Assembly (NCBI RefSeq): GCF_030651615.1
Contig: NZ_JAUSCG010000199.1
Coordinates: 1-8,203, forward strand
Direction of reading: 5' to 3'
Length of the DNA stretch: 8,203 nt
DNA from: Methanocalculus sp.
Lineage (GTDB): Archaea > Halobacteriota > Methanomicrobia > Methanomicrobiales > Methanocorpusculaceae
Shown here one piece after another: positions 1 to 6,406 of this stretch. The position numbers and the translations under genes were made by a program. Under the pieces are notes generated by a model that was not told the DNA's origin, did not search any database, and saw nothing but the letters and a program-made list of their open reading frames with translations. Position 1 is the first letter of the stretch. Each line of letters begins with the position of its first letter.

Positions 1-561
1 GATCAGCTGTCTTGCATAGTCATAATAGATATCGAGCCGGTCGCTCTGGTAGACGATATCTGAGATCTCTACCCCGAGCCATTCGAGATCCTCTCTGACC
101 ATCTGGTAGGCATCCGGATCAACCCGTTTCGGATCGGTATCTTCGATCCGGTAGATGTACTTCCCACCATACCGCCGGACATAGGCGTCGTTGAGAATCG
201 ATGCCCTGGCATGGCCGAGATGCAGGGGGCCGGAGGGATTTGGTGCAAACCGCATCACGACACCACCTTCGGCATCCGGGAGCGGTGGCAGTTCGTTTGA
301 CCGTTCCTTCTTCTGGTGCATTGAGGCGACAAGATCCGGTGCTGATCGGATGAGTTCTTCCTCCCTCTCTTCAGGAGTGAGAGCCTCGACATCGGCAAGG
401 ACAGATCCGATGATCGCGTTCAGTTCCTTTGCCCTGCTCCGAAGTTCCGGATTGGCTCCGAGGACCGCTCCGACAACGGCTCCTGCACGCGGAACGCTCT
501 TATGCTTCACTGCATTCTGGAGTGCGTACTGTTTGAGGATCTGACGAGCCTCCTCATCCAT
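1..561 (-). CDS. gltX: Glutamyl-tRNA synthetase, archaeal type (N-terminal part, cut by window edge)
   Basis: Class I aminoacyl-tRNA synthetase that charges tRNA-Glu (in many archaea also tRNA-Gln, feeding the GatDE amidotransferase). The reading frame opens with ATG at 561 and is still open at base 1, giving 187 residues of a protein usually near 560-570. Residues 1-100 form the charged, helical extension typical of the archaeal/eukaryotic GluRS group. The catalytic Rossmann fold then begins with RFAPNPSGPLHLGHAR (residues 104-119), where HLGH at 114-117 is the HIGH signature that binds ATP. RIEDTDP follows at 138-144. The KMSKS loop and anticodon-binding domain lie outside the window. The ATG is one base after the idsA stop (TGA G ATG), so translation is probably coupled. 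The upstream G-rich run is only a weak ribosome site. Family assignment is firm; whether the enzyme is discriminating cannot be judged from this part. Confidence 0.95.
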   Translation of the reverse strand, partial: MDEEARQILKQYALQNAVKHKSVPRAGAVVGAVLGANPELRSRAKELNAIIGSVLADVEALTPEEREEELIRSAPDLVASMHQKKERSNELPPLPDAEGGVVMRFAPNPSGPLHLGHARASILNDAYVRRYGGKYIYRIEDTDPKRVDPDAYQMVREDLEWLGVEISDIVYQSDRLDIYYDYARQLI

Positions 562-562
562 C

Positions 563-1525
563 TCAGAACCCCCGGGTCACGAAGAAATCGACCATCTGCA
601 TGATCAACTGTTTCTCTTCGGACTCATGAAGAACAGATAACCCTTTCTTTGCATCCTGAACGAGGTTGAGTGCGATCTGTCTGACCTCATTAATGACACC
701 CGCATCCTCAAGATTTTTAATAACGGAATCTATCTCTTCATCGGTGAGATCTCGTTTGTAGGGTGTGAGATCGATCCCCCGCTCTCCTGCAACGATGGCG
801 ATCAGGGTCTGTTTACCTGCACGAAGATCAGATGCACGGTCTTTTCCGCTTGTGCCCCGGGGTGTCAGAAGATCAATCAGATCATCCTGAATCTGAAACG
901 CAATCCCGGTCGTCATACCGAGATTGTGGAGTGCTTCTGCCTGCTGAGGTGACCCTCCTGCGAGGATGGCGCCGATCCCGGCAGCCGCTGCATAGAGTGC
1001 ACCGGTCTTCTTCCGCACCATATCCAGGTATTCACCGCGGGAGACATCAGTCCGCTTCTCAAATGACATATCGTCCGCCTGCCCCTGGCAGATCTCTTCG
1101 CAGGCTTTTGCGAGCATCGCAATGGCACGGACTTTTGATGCAGGATCTGAATCGGCCTTGCAGATCAGCTCAAATGCACGTGCATAGAGGACATCTCCGG
1201 CAAGGATCGCGATCGGTTCGTCCCATACGGTATGAACGGTCGGCACCCCTCGCCGAAGTGAGTCACGGTCCATGATATCGTCATGGACGAGTGTGAAGGT
1301 GTGGGTCATTTCAAGTGCAAGAGCCGCAGGAAAGACCTTATCCGATGCGTTCTTATGAATCGCATCCGCTGCAAGCATCACCATTGCAGGGCGGAGACGT
1401 TTTCCGCCGGCGAGGAGCAGGTGTGCGCTCGCTTTGTTCAGATCGCCGGGTGCATCTCCAAAGAATCGAAAGATCGTCTTGTCGATGAGATCCTCAACAG
1501 ATTCAAGGTATTCTTGTAGATCCAT
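563..1525 (-). CDS. idsA: Geranylgeranyl diphosphate synthase (archaeal trans-prenyltransferase)
   Basis: Condenses DMAPP with successive IPP units to an all-trans prenyl diphosphate, the precursor of archaeal ether-lipid chains. The 320 residues match the family length. Visible in order: GGKRLRP (40-46, diphosphate-binding basic residues), first aspartate-rich motif DDIMD (82-86) followed by RR at 91-92, GQADDM (148-153), KTG (173-175), and second aspartate-rich motif DDLID (214-218) in FQIQDDLIDL. The fifth residue before the first motif is Phe77, the position where archaeal type I GGPP synthases carry an aromatic residue that limits chain length, so a C20 product is inferred. The Gly-Asp that often follows the second motif is Thr-Pro here, without a change of spacing. 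ATG at 1525 lies 14 bases after the RNase J stop, with a good ribosome site (GAGAGGT, 7-base spacer). A mixed C15/C20 product cannot be excluded. Confidence 0.95.
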   Translation of the reverse strand: MDLQEYLESVEDLIDKTIFRFFGDAPGDLNKASAHLLLAGGKRLRPAMVMLAADAIHKNASDKVFPAALALEMTHTFTLVHDDIMDRDSLRRGVPTVHTVWDEPIAILAGDVLYARAFELICKADSDPASKVRAIAMLAKACEEICQGQADDMSFEKRTDVSRGEYLDMVRKKTGALYAAAAGIGAILAGGSPQQAEALHNLGMTTGIAFQIQDDLIDLLTPRGTSGKDRASDLRAGKQTLIAIVAGERGIDLTPYKRDLTDEEIDSVIKNLEDAGVINEVRQIALNLVQDAKKGLSVLHESEEKQLIMQMVDFFVTRGF

Positions 1526-1532
1526 GGTCGTT

Positions 1533-1539
1533 ACCTCTC
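1533..1539 (-). promoter_or_regulatory. Shine-Dalgarno site for idsA
   Basis: GAGAGGT on the minus strand ends 7 bases before the ATG at 1525 and fills half of the short gap after the RNase J stop codon. It supports this ATG as the start and suggests idsA has its own efficient initiation in addition to any coupling. Confidence 0.7.
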
Positions 1540-2880
1540 TTACTTGTGAACCAGAAGCCGCTGGCCGTTTGTCATCAGGTGAACATCCTGATGGAGTGTA
1601 TACCCGAGCTCAGCAGCGAAGTCAGCATATGACGCCGTCATTCTGAGATCTCCATGTGAGGGGATGATATGCTGCGGGTTGAGCAGATGGATAAATTCAT
1701 AATGATCCTCACGGTACGCATGCCCGGTGACATGCAACTCATCAAAGATACGTGCCCCGGTCATCCGAAGCCTCGTCTCGGTGAGGTACCGCTGTCCATA
1801 ATTCATCGGATTTGGTATCACTTTTGCAGAGAAGAGGACTTTGTCGCCCTTCTCAAGACGATACGGGGTATCCCCCTGCCCGATCCGTGTCAGGACCGAC
1901 CCCGGTTCTCCCTGGTGACCGGTGATGATCGGCATAAATTTTTCTTTGCCTTCCTTCATCATCCGCCGGAATATCCGGTCGACTGTCCTTCGGTTGCCAA
2001 AGACCGAGGTTGACCTCGGAAACGCAACCAGCTTCATCTGTTCGGCGGTTGTTGAATACCGTTCCATCGAGCGGCCGAGGAGGACCGGTTTTCTTCCTAT
2101 CTCATGGGCGCATTCGGTGAGGGTCTTCAGCCGTGAGATGTGGGACGAGAAGGTCGTCACCAGGATGGCGTTTTTATCATCCTCAAAACTCGTGATGACA
2201 TCACGGCAGAGATCGCGGGCAATCCGCTCGCTTGGGGCTCTGCCTTTTGACGTGATATTGACACACTCGGTTATGAGAAGGAGTACCCCTTCCTTTCCAA
2301 GCTGTGCCATACGGGCAAAGTCCGGTGGTTCTCCGATGACCGGTGTCCGATCAAGTTTGAAGTCGTTTGCATAGATCACCGCACCATGAGGTGTGTGGAG
2401 CACCGCCATCACGGTATCGATGATCGAGTGCTGCATCCGTACAAACTCAAGCGTCAGATTCTGTGATATGGTGTATCTGCCGCCTGATTTGAGAGCAAAG
2501 AGTTTGTTGTTCACCCCGAACTTCTGTTCTCCTGCGATCTGCTGACGGATCAGCTCAGTCGTATATGGTGTCGATATGATGGGTGCGTTGTACCGGTGGG
2601 CAAGTTTTGGAAGTGCCCCGATATGGTCAAGATGTCCATGCGTACAGACTATCGCCCTGACTGTTCCTTCGATCCCGTTCATTACCGTATCGTCTGGGAT
2701 CGCCTTCATCTGGATCAGATCCAGAGAATGCATATTTTCAACATCCGCATCCTCATGGATCATGATCCGGTCAAGCCGGAGTCCCATATCGAATATTACG
2801 ATATCCTTGCCACAGCGGACCGCGGTCATATTCCGACCAACTTCGTCGTATCCGCCGACAGCGATTACTTCTATCTCCAT
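1540..2880 (-). CDS. rnj: Archaeal ribonuclease J (metallo-beta-lactamase / beta-CASP exonuclease)
   Basis: Euryarchaeal RNase J acts on RNA as a 5'-3' exonuclease; the bacterial homologues also cut internally. The 446-residue protein shows the metallo-beta-lactamase core: Asp31 in IFDMG (motif 1), zinc-binding HGHLDH at 81-86 (motif 2), His151 (motif 3) and Asp173 in YANDF (motif 4). The beta-CASP part includes TGHQGEPGS (320-328) and HVTGHA (383-388), and the final metal ligand is His409 in IPSHGD. At 446 residues it is the compact archaeal form without the long C-terminal extension of bacterial RNase J. ATG at 2880 has a ribosome site whose first base is the last base of the fni stop. Its place between fni and idsA in the isoprenoid block has no metabolic logic and is probably inherited gene order; similar RNase J/prenyl-synthase neighbourhoods are known in other methanogens. 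KH-domain beta-CASP (aCPSF) is excluded because no N-terminal KH domain is present. Confidence 0.93.
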   Translation of the reverse strand: MEIEVIAVGGYDEVGRNMTAVRCGKDIVIFDMGLRLDRIMIHEDADVENMHSLDLIQMKAIPDDTVMNGIEGTVRAIVCTHGHLDHIGALPKLAHRYNAPIISTPYTTELIRQQIAGEQKFGVNNKLFALKSGGRYTISQNLTLEFVRMQHSIIDTVMAVLHTPHGAVIYANDFKLDRTPVIGEPPDFARMAQLGKEGVLLLITECVNITSKGRAPSERIARDLCRDVITSFEDDKNAILVTTFSSHISRLKTLTECAHEIGRKPVLLGRSMERYSTTAEQMKLVAFPRSTSVFGNRRTVDRIFRRMMKEGKEKFMPIITGHQGEPGSVLTRIGQGDTPYRLEKGDKVLFSAKVIPNPMNYGQRYLTETRLRMTGARIFDELHVTGHAYREDHYEFIHLLNPQHIIPSHGDLRMTASYADFAAELGYTLHQDVHLMTNGQRLLVHK

Positions 2881-2885
2881 AATGT

Positions 2886-2890
2886 ACCTC
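2886..2890 (-). promoter_or_regulatory. Shine-Dalgarno site for rnj, overlapping the fni stop codon
   Basis: GAGGT on the minus strand sits 5 bases before the RNase J ATG at 2880. Its first G is the third base of the fni TAG stop (TAGAGGT). A ribosome ending fni would cover this site, so re-initiation on rnj is likely. Confidence 0.7.
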
Positions 2891-3954
2891 TAATCGTATT
2901 TTTGTATCATTGTGCGTGTTTCTCCGGTGATATATGTCCGAACCGACCTCATATCGCGTATGGTCGCGGCTCCCGAGAGGAACATCGCTGCTTTCAGTTG
3001 TCTGTGGATATGGTCGATGGCTGATGCGAGTGCATCATCACTCTCCATCGCAGGTGCGAGGAGCGGGAGTGCCATCCCTGCCATATCGGCACCGAGTGCA
3101 AGGGCTTTTGCGATATCGACGCCGCTTCTGACGCCGCCTGTTGCAATCACCGGCCCTCCGGTCTCTCTGACTTCTATCAGGCTTACCACCGTTGGAATAC
3201 CCCAATCGATGAAGTCTTCACCGAGACGTTGTTGCAAGGTGCCGTCACTCTCTTCTGCCCGTATCCCTTCGATACGTGCCCATGATGTACCACCATGGCC
3301 TCCGATATCGATTGCATGGACACCGGCATTCCAGAGGAGTCGTGCGGTCTCGCGGGATATGCCAGACCCCGTCTCCTTGATGATCACGGGGAACGACACT
3401 TCAGAACAGAGCTCTTCTATTGCGCTGAGGCATCCGGCTGCATCACGATCGCCTTCGGGCTGGATCGCTTCCTGCAGAAAGTTGAGATGGATTGCGATCG
3501 CATCCGCACCGATCATTGATACGGCCTCCTCTGCCCATGCAACACCGTGTTCACGGAGCTGTACAGCCCCAATATTCGCAGCAATAAAGGCAGTTGGGGC
3601 TTCTTCCCGGACAACCGCAAACGACTCGATGAGATCCGGCCGTTCAAGCGCTGCCCGCTGTGATCCGACACCGATAGCACAGCCGAAATGTTCGGCTGCC
3701 CGTGCAAGGCGGCGGTTCACTTCGGTTGTATCGGGGTGGCCGCCGGTCATCGCGGCGATGAAGAGGGGGGAAGAGAGGGAATGTCCGAGGAACCTGCATG
3801 AGCAGTCGATTTGGTCCATAGTGCATTCAGGGAGAGCGGAATGGACGATCCTGACATCCGAGAAACCTGAATCTCCCGCTTCGATCTCCTCTTCACTACA
3901 GATGCGGAGGTGATCAAGTTTTCGGGAAGTGGTCTGTTCAGGTCTGGTCATCAT
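2890..3954 (-). CDS. fni: Type 2 isopentenyl-diphosphate isomerase (FMN-dependent)
   Basis: Interconverts IPP and DMAPP using reduced FMN and Mg2+; cytosolic TIM-barrel enzyme unrelated to the type 1 isomerase. In 354 residues the family marks appear in order: RKLDHL (11-16, substrate-phosphate binding), AMTGG (68-72, FMN), GVGSQRAALE (95-104), AANIGA (125-130), HLN with catalytic Gln161 and Mg-binding Glu162 (HLNFLQE, 156-162), Lys193 in IIKETGSG, GGHGGTS (218-224) and ATGGVRSG (271-278), the FMN-phosphate loops. Two ATGs stand side by side at 3954 and 3951. The first overlaps the IPK stop by one base (TAATG). The GGAGAT ribosome site is 3 bases from the first but 6 from the second, so the second (353 residues) may be the true start. 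It directly follows IPK, which makes its substrate. Identity is very secure; motifs of other FMN barrel oxidases (e.g. lactate oxidase) are not matched. Confidence 0.96.
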   Translation of the reverse strand: MMTRPEQTTSRKLDHLRICSEEEIEAGDSGFSDVRIVHSALPECTMDQIDCSCRFLGHSLSSPLFIAAMTGGHPDTTEVNRRLARAAEHFGCAIGVGSQRAALERPDLIESFAVVREEAPTAFIAANIGAVQLREHGVAWAEEAVSMIGADAIAIHLNFLQEAIQPEGDRDAAGCLSAIEELCSEVSFPVIIKETGSGISRETARLLWNAGVHAIDIGGHGGTSWARIEGIRAEESDGTLQQRLGEDFIDWGIPTVVSLIEVRETGGPVIATGGVRSGVDIAKALALGADMAGMALPLLAPAMESDDALASAIDHIHRQLKAAMFLSGAATIRDMRSVRTYITGETRTMIQKYD

Positions 3955-4709
3955 TATATCTCCACAATATCAGTTCCGCTGTGGTCATCTCCGGCAAGGA
4001 AATCTCCGAGTTTTTCAATATGAAATATTGAAGAAGGTATTCCGGCATCCGCAAGGGTGAGGAGCTCCTCTACTTTGCCTCTCATCCCACCGGTTACATC
4101 TGTCTTCCCTGATTCGCCGAGATCGATCTCCTGAATAACAGATCGATGAATCTTTCTGATAACATTACCTTTTGCCAGGACACCCGGGACATCGGTTGCA
4201 AGGCCGACACGCCCTGCGGAAATTCCAATGGCGATATTCAGAACGAGCTGATCTCCTGAGATGATGCATGCCCCGCGTTCTGTATCCATTACCACATCGC
4301 CATGAAGAACCGGGATGATACCAAGGTTAGCCATGCGATCGAGATGTTTTGTCTCAAAAGAGATGAGTCGTCCGTTCTCTGCAACTGATCCGCATAAGGG
4401 ATGGATGCCGACTGCGTCAAGCCCTGCATCCCGGAGTACCTGAACAACTGCTGTATTCAGTCCGGCAACAGCCCGGTGGGTCTCTCCGACACCGACTGCA
4501 TTTTCATGAGTGACTCCGCTCTGAATTGCAAAGCGCTGTGCCTCAGGATGGCCGCAGGACCCGGCCCCATGAATGATGATAAGAGGGAGATCCCGGTATG
4601 AGGCGAGAGTCTTCGCTATCTCCTGGAGCCGGGTGTGGTTGATCACTCCGGCAGACTGCTTCTCGGTGATCACAGATCCGCCGAGTTTAAGTACAACCGT
4701 CTTATTCAT
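3954..4709 (-). CDS. ipk: Isopentenyl phosphate kinase
   Basis: Phosphorylates isopentenyl phosphate to IPP with ATP, the hallmark last step of the archaeal mevalonate route. An amino-acid-kinase-fold protein of 251 residues, close to characterised archaeal IPKs (about 245-260). Visible: LKLGGSVIT (7-15) with Lys8 and a second Lys17 for ATP phosphates; HGAGSCGH (47-54) whose His54 matches the catalytic His that tells IPK from other members of the fold such as acetylglutamate kinase; SGDQL (151-155); ATDVPGV (171-177) and DVTGGMRGK (204-212) of the nucleotide site. The start is ATG at 4709, giving MNKTVVLKLGG as in relatives. A longer frame opens at 4766 but adds 19 residues with no family match that would overlap mvk by 65 bases. 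The chosen start overlaps the mvk stop by 8 bases (ATGAATAA), suggesting coupling. FomA, the fosfomycin kinase relative, is less likely in this context. Confidence 0.95.
   Translation of the reverse strand: MNKTVVLKLGGSVITEKQSAGVINHTRLQEIAKTLASYRDLPLIIIHGAGSCGHPEAQRFAIQSGVTHENAVGVGETHRAVAGLNTAVVQVLRDAGLDAVGIHPLCGSVAENGRLISFETKHLDRMANLGIIPVLHGDVVMDTERGACIISGDQLVLNIAIGISAGRVGLATDVPGVLAKGNVIRKIHRSVIQEIDLGESGKTDVTGGMRGKVEELLTLADAGIPSSIFHIEKLGDFLAGDDHSGTDIVEI
3958..3963 (-). promoter_or_regulatory. Shine-Dalgarno site deciding the fni start
   Basis: GGAGAT on the minus strand lies inside the last codons of the IPK gene. The spacer is 3 bases to the ATG at 3954 and 6 bases to the ATG at 3951; the latter is the more usual spacing and favours the second methionine. 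Confidence 0.6.
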
Positions 4710-5571
4710 CCTTCTCTTTCCGTACACCCTGGGTGTCGATGGTGGTGATGATTGCCCGGGCATCACATGCTTCTATTGCACCTGCCACACGGGTCTTGGC
4801 ACTCTTTGTACAGAGTGCAAACATGCACCCTCCTCCTCCTGCACCGGTCATCTTTGCTCCAAGTGCGCCTGCTGCACGTGAGGCGAGGACGAGGCGGGAG
4901 AGCTGGGGGTGGCCTACCCCCAGTGCCTCAAGGAGTGCATGGTTCATATTCATCAGATTACCAAACTCCCGCGGATTATTGAAATGATGCATTGAACACT
5001 TTGTTACAGCGGCGATCGCGTCGATGATCGGATCTGCGATCTGTGGCCTGGTCCTCTTCAGTTCAGCCACCCGTGCGACCATATCCGAAGTGTTGTGGTG
5101 GGTAAGACTATTACCGATGACGAGCTGGATCGGCTGTGGAGGTAGCCTTCGTTTGGTATTGCCGGTAATTAATACCATGCCTCCCACTGTAGAGACATAG
5201 GTGTCTGTTGCACTGGCTCGCCCGTTCTGGACGTTCTTCTCAACCAGGTGAGCGATAGATGCGAGTTCTTCAGGTGCTCTTCCCATCTCAAACTCATCAT
5301 TGATCGCAAAGAGTGTTGCAACGGTCACTGCTGCGGAAGAGCCAAGACCCGAAGAGCTTGGAAGCTGGGATCTGACATAGACCGATCCTGAAACACCCAT
5401 CTGCCGGAAACATTCGGCAATATAGGAGGAGTTCGGTTTCTTCTGCCGTTTCGCTTTCCGTACGGTGACCATAACCCGTGGCTTGATCGCCATTGCGATC
5501 CCTGGTTTTCCAAAGACCACGGCATGCTCACCAAAGAGGAAGATCTTACCTGGTGCGCTCCATGTTGCCAA
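4702..5571 (-). CDS. mvk: Mevalonate kinase (GHMP family), TTG start
   Basis: Phosphorylates mevalonate to 5-phosphomevalonate with ATP, in the cytosol. The 289 residues contain all three GHMP motifs: SAPGKIFLFGEH (5-16), the ATP loop PSSSGLGSSAA (71-81) and the C-terminal KMTGAGGGGCMF (240-251). Asp123 in GRASATDT is the expected catalytic base. The only sensible start is TTG at 5571: it gives MATWSAPGK, the usual archaeal beginning, and has a GGTGAT ribosome site 5 bases upstream, while the nearby ATG at 5563 is out of frame. The start is one base after the MEMO stop codon. The protein lacks the features of mevalonate diphosphate decarboxylase or homoserine kinase, and the neighbours IPK and Fni support mevalonate kinase. 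Confidence 0.96.
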   Translation of the reverse strand: MATWSAPGKIFLFGEHAVVFGKPGIAMAIKPRVMVTVRKAKRQKKPNSSYIAECFRQMGVSGSVYVRSQLPSSSGLGSSAAVTVATLFAINDEFEMGRAPEELASIAHLVEKNVQNGRASATDTYVSTVGGMVLITGNTKRRLPPQPIQLVIGNSLTHHNTSDMVARVAELKRTRPQIADPIIDAIAAVTKCSMHHFNNPREFGNLMNMNHALLEALGVGHPQLSRLVLASRAAGALGAKMTGAGGGGCMFALCTKSAKTRVAGAIEACDARAIITTIDTQGVRKEKDE

Positions 5572-5572
5572 C

Positions 5573-6361
5573 CTATATCACCGCAATGGCCGCATAACCG
5601 ACCACTTCGGGATCACCAGTAACATCGCCGCTCGTCATGTACCGGAGGAGTATTCCCTTCCTGGCACCGAGACCGGATGCAGCCTGGATCATCGCAGCGA
5701 TCGGCCCTACACCGCATGCAGAAACCCTGAGATCCCTGATCCTCGTGTAGAACTCATTGGTGTCAAGCGAGAGGATCGGCTCGATTGCTTTTGCATCGAT
5801 CTCCTCTGCCCTCTTCTGTGGGATGTAGTGTGAAAAGTCACTTGAGGCGACGATGATCGCCTCTCTCTTTGTTCTTCTGATAGCCTGAAGGATTGCATCT
5901 GAGAGGCGCCCTGCCTCTTCCGGGGACTGATCACCCATGAGAACCGGTGTAATCCGGGCACGTGGAAACCGGTACTTGATGAACGGCATCTGGGTCTCAA
6001 GAGAGTTTTCATCTTCCTGATGTGCATCTTCGTCAACGGGAATACCCAGTGCCCGCGAGAGCTCTTCATCGTTTGGAATGATACCAAGGGGTGTCTCCCA
6101 GGGGAGTGCGGATACACAGGTCCGGTATCCACGGTGGCTTGGGCCGATGACGATGAAGGTTCCACTGAAACCGGGATCGATTGTACCGTATCCACGGGCA
6201 GCAACTGATCCTGAGTATGGATATCCTGCATGTGGAACGATGATGCCGAAGGGATGAAGATCCTCCTGAGGAGGCTGGAAGAACATCTCAAGCACCTGCT
6301 CAAGATGCCCCGGCTCCTTCGGATAAAACATCCCTGCCATTGTACACAAACGGTTCTCCAT
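5573..6361 (-). CDS. MEMO1-family protein (AmmeMemoRadiSam system protein B)
   Basis: Homologue of human MEMO1, a fold related to class III extradiol dioxygenases (LigB). The role of archaeal members is not established. Human MEMO1 has been reported to bind metal (iron or copper) through His49, His81 and Cys244. Their counterparts are all present: His44 in VPHAGYPYSG (43-51), His76 in IGPSHRGY (72-79) and Cys216 in ACGVGP (215-220). SSDFSHY (173-179) supplies the conserved Asp175 and His178. One conserved spot differs: EHS(I/L)E of relatives reads ENSLE here (118-122), Asn for His. Length (262) is normal for the archaeal form. ATG at 6361 follows a 40-base gap with GAGGT and GGGAG upstream as possible ribosome sites. 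It leads the mevalonate block, one base before mvk. Its usual partners by name, AMMECR1 and the AmmeMemoRadiSam radical-SAM protein, are not in the window. Confidence 0.92.
   Translation of the reverse strand: MENRLCTMAGMFYPKEPGHLEQVLEMFFQPPQEDLHPFGIIVPHAGYPYSGSVAARGYGTIDPGFSGTFIVIGPSHRGYRTCVSALPWETPLGIIPNDEELSRALGIPVDEDAHQEDENSLETQMPFIKYRFPRARITPVLMGDQSPEEAGRLSDAILQAIRRTKREAIIVASSDFSHYIPQKRAEEIDAKAIEPILSLDTNEFYTRIRDLRVSACGVGPIAAMIQAASGLGARKGILLRYMTSGDVTGDPEVVGYAAIAVI
5577..5582 (-). promoter_or_regulatory. Shine-Dalgarno site fixing the TTG start of mvk
   Basis: GGTGAT, a perfect archaeal anti-16S complement, lies within the last codons of the MEMO gene and ends 5 bases before TTG at 5571. 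It is the main evidence that this rare start codon is used. Confidence 0.75.
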
Positions 6362-6398
6362 AAGACTCCCTACCTCTTCAGGCAGTTGTTCTTCTGAC

Positions 6399-6406
6399 TA
6401 TTTAAA
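6399..6406 (-). promoter_or_regulatory. Possible internal TATA box ahead of the MEMO-isoprenoid block
   Basis: On the minus strand TTTAAATA overlaps the uS2 stop codon, in the only gap longer than 14 bases. An archaeal transcript would begin about 26 bases downstream, near 6376, leaving a leader of about 15 bases that still contains a ribosome site before the ATG at 6361. Against it, the bases just upstream (GACCT) are a poor purine-rich BRE. This is an inferred element that rests on spacing and AT content alone. Confidence 0.35.

Noticed and set aside
1922..2374. Plus-strand open frames opposite RNase J (also at 1669-2013 and 2576-3024)
   Set aside because: They are antisense shadows of a conserved gene, with no recognisable domain.
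3492..3501. GCGATCGC octamers (here and near 5012), recalling the cyanobacterial HIP1 repeat
   Set aside because: Only two copies in 8.2 kb. They are explained by the general GATC excess and are not a dispersed repeat family.
2912..3913. A 333-codon open frame on the plus strand opposite fni
   Set aside because: It lies wholly antisense to a gene with clear family motifs, has low-complexity Ser/Ala/Pro/Arg-rich content, no family motif and no ribosome site. It results from the rarity of Leu TTA/CTA and Ser TCA codons in the phase opposite fni.
4710..4766. Upstream start for IPK adding 19 residues
   Set aside because: The extra residues do not resemble IPK N-termini and would overlap mvk by 65 bases. 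ATG at 4709 gives the canonical start just before LKLGG.
6362..6401. Terminator or small RNA in the 40-base gap
   Set aside because: No T-run on the minus strand and no convincing hairpin; the space is taken up by a ribosome site and a possible promoter.
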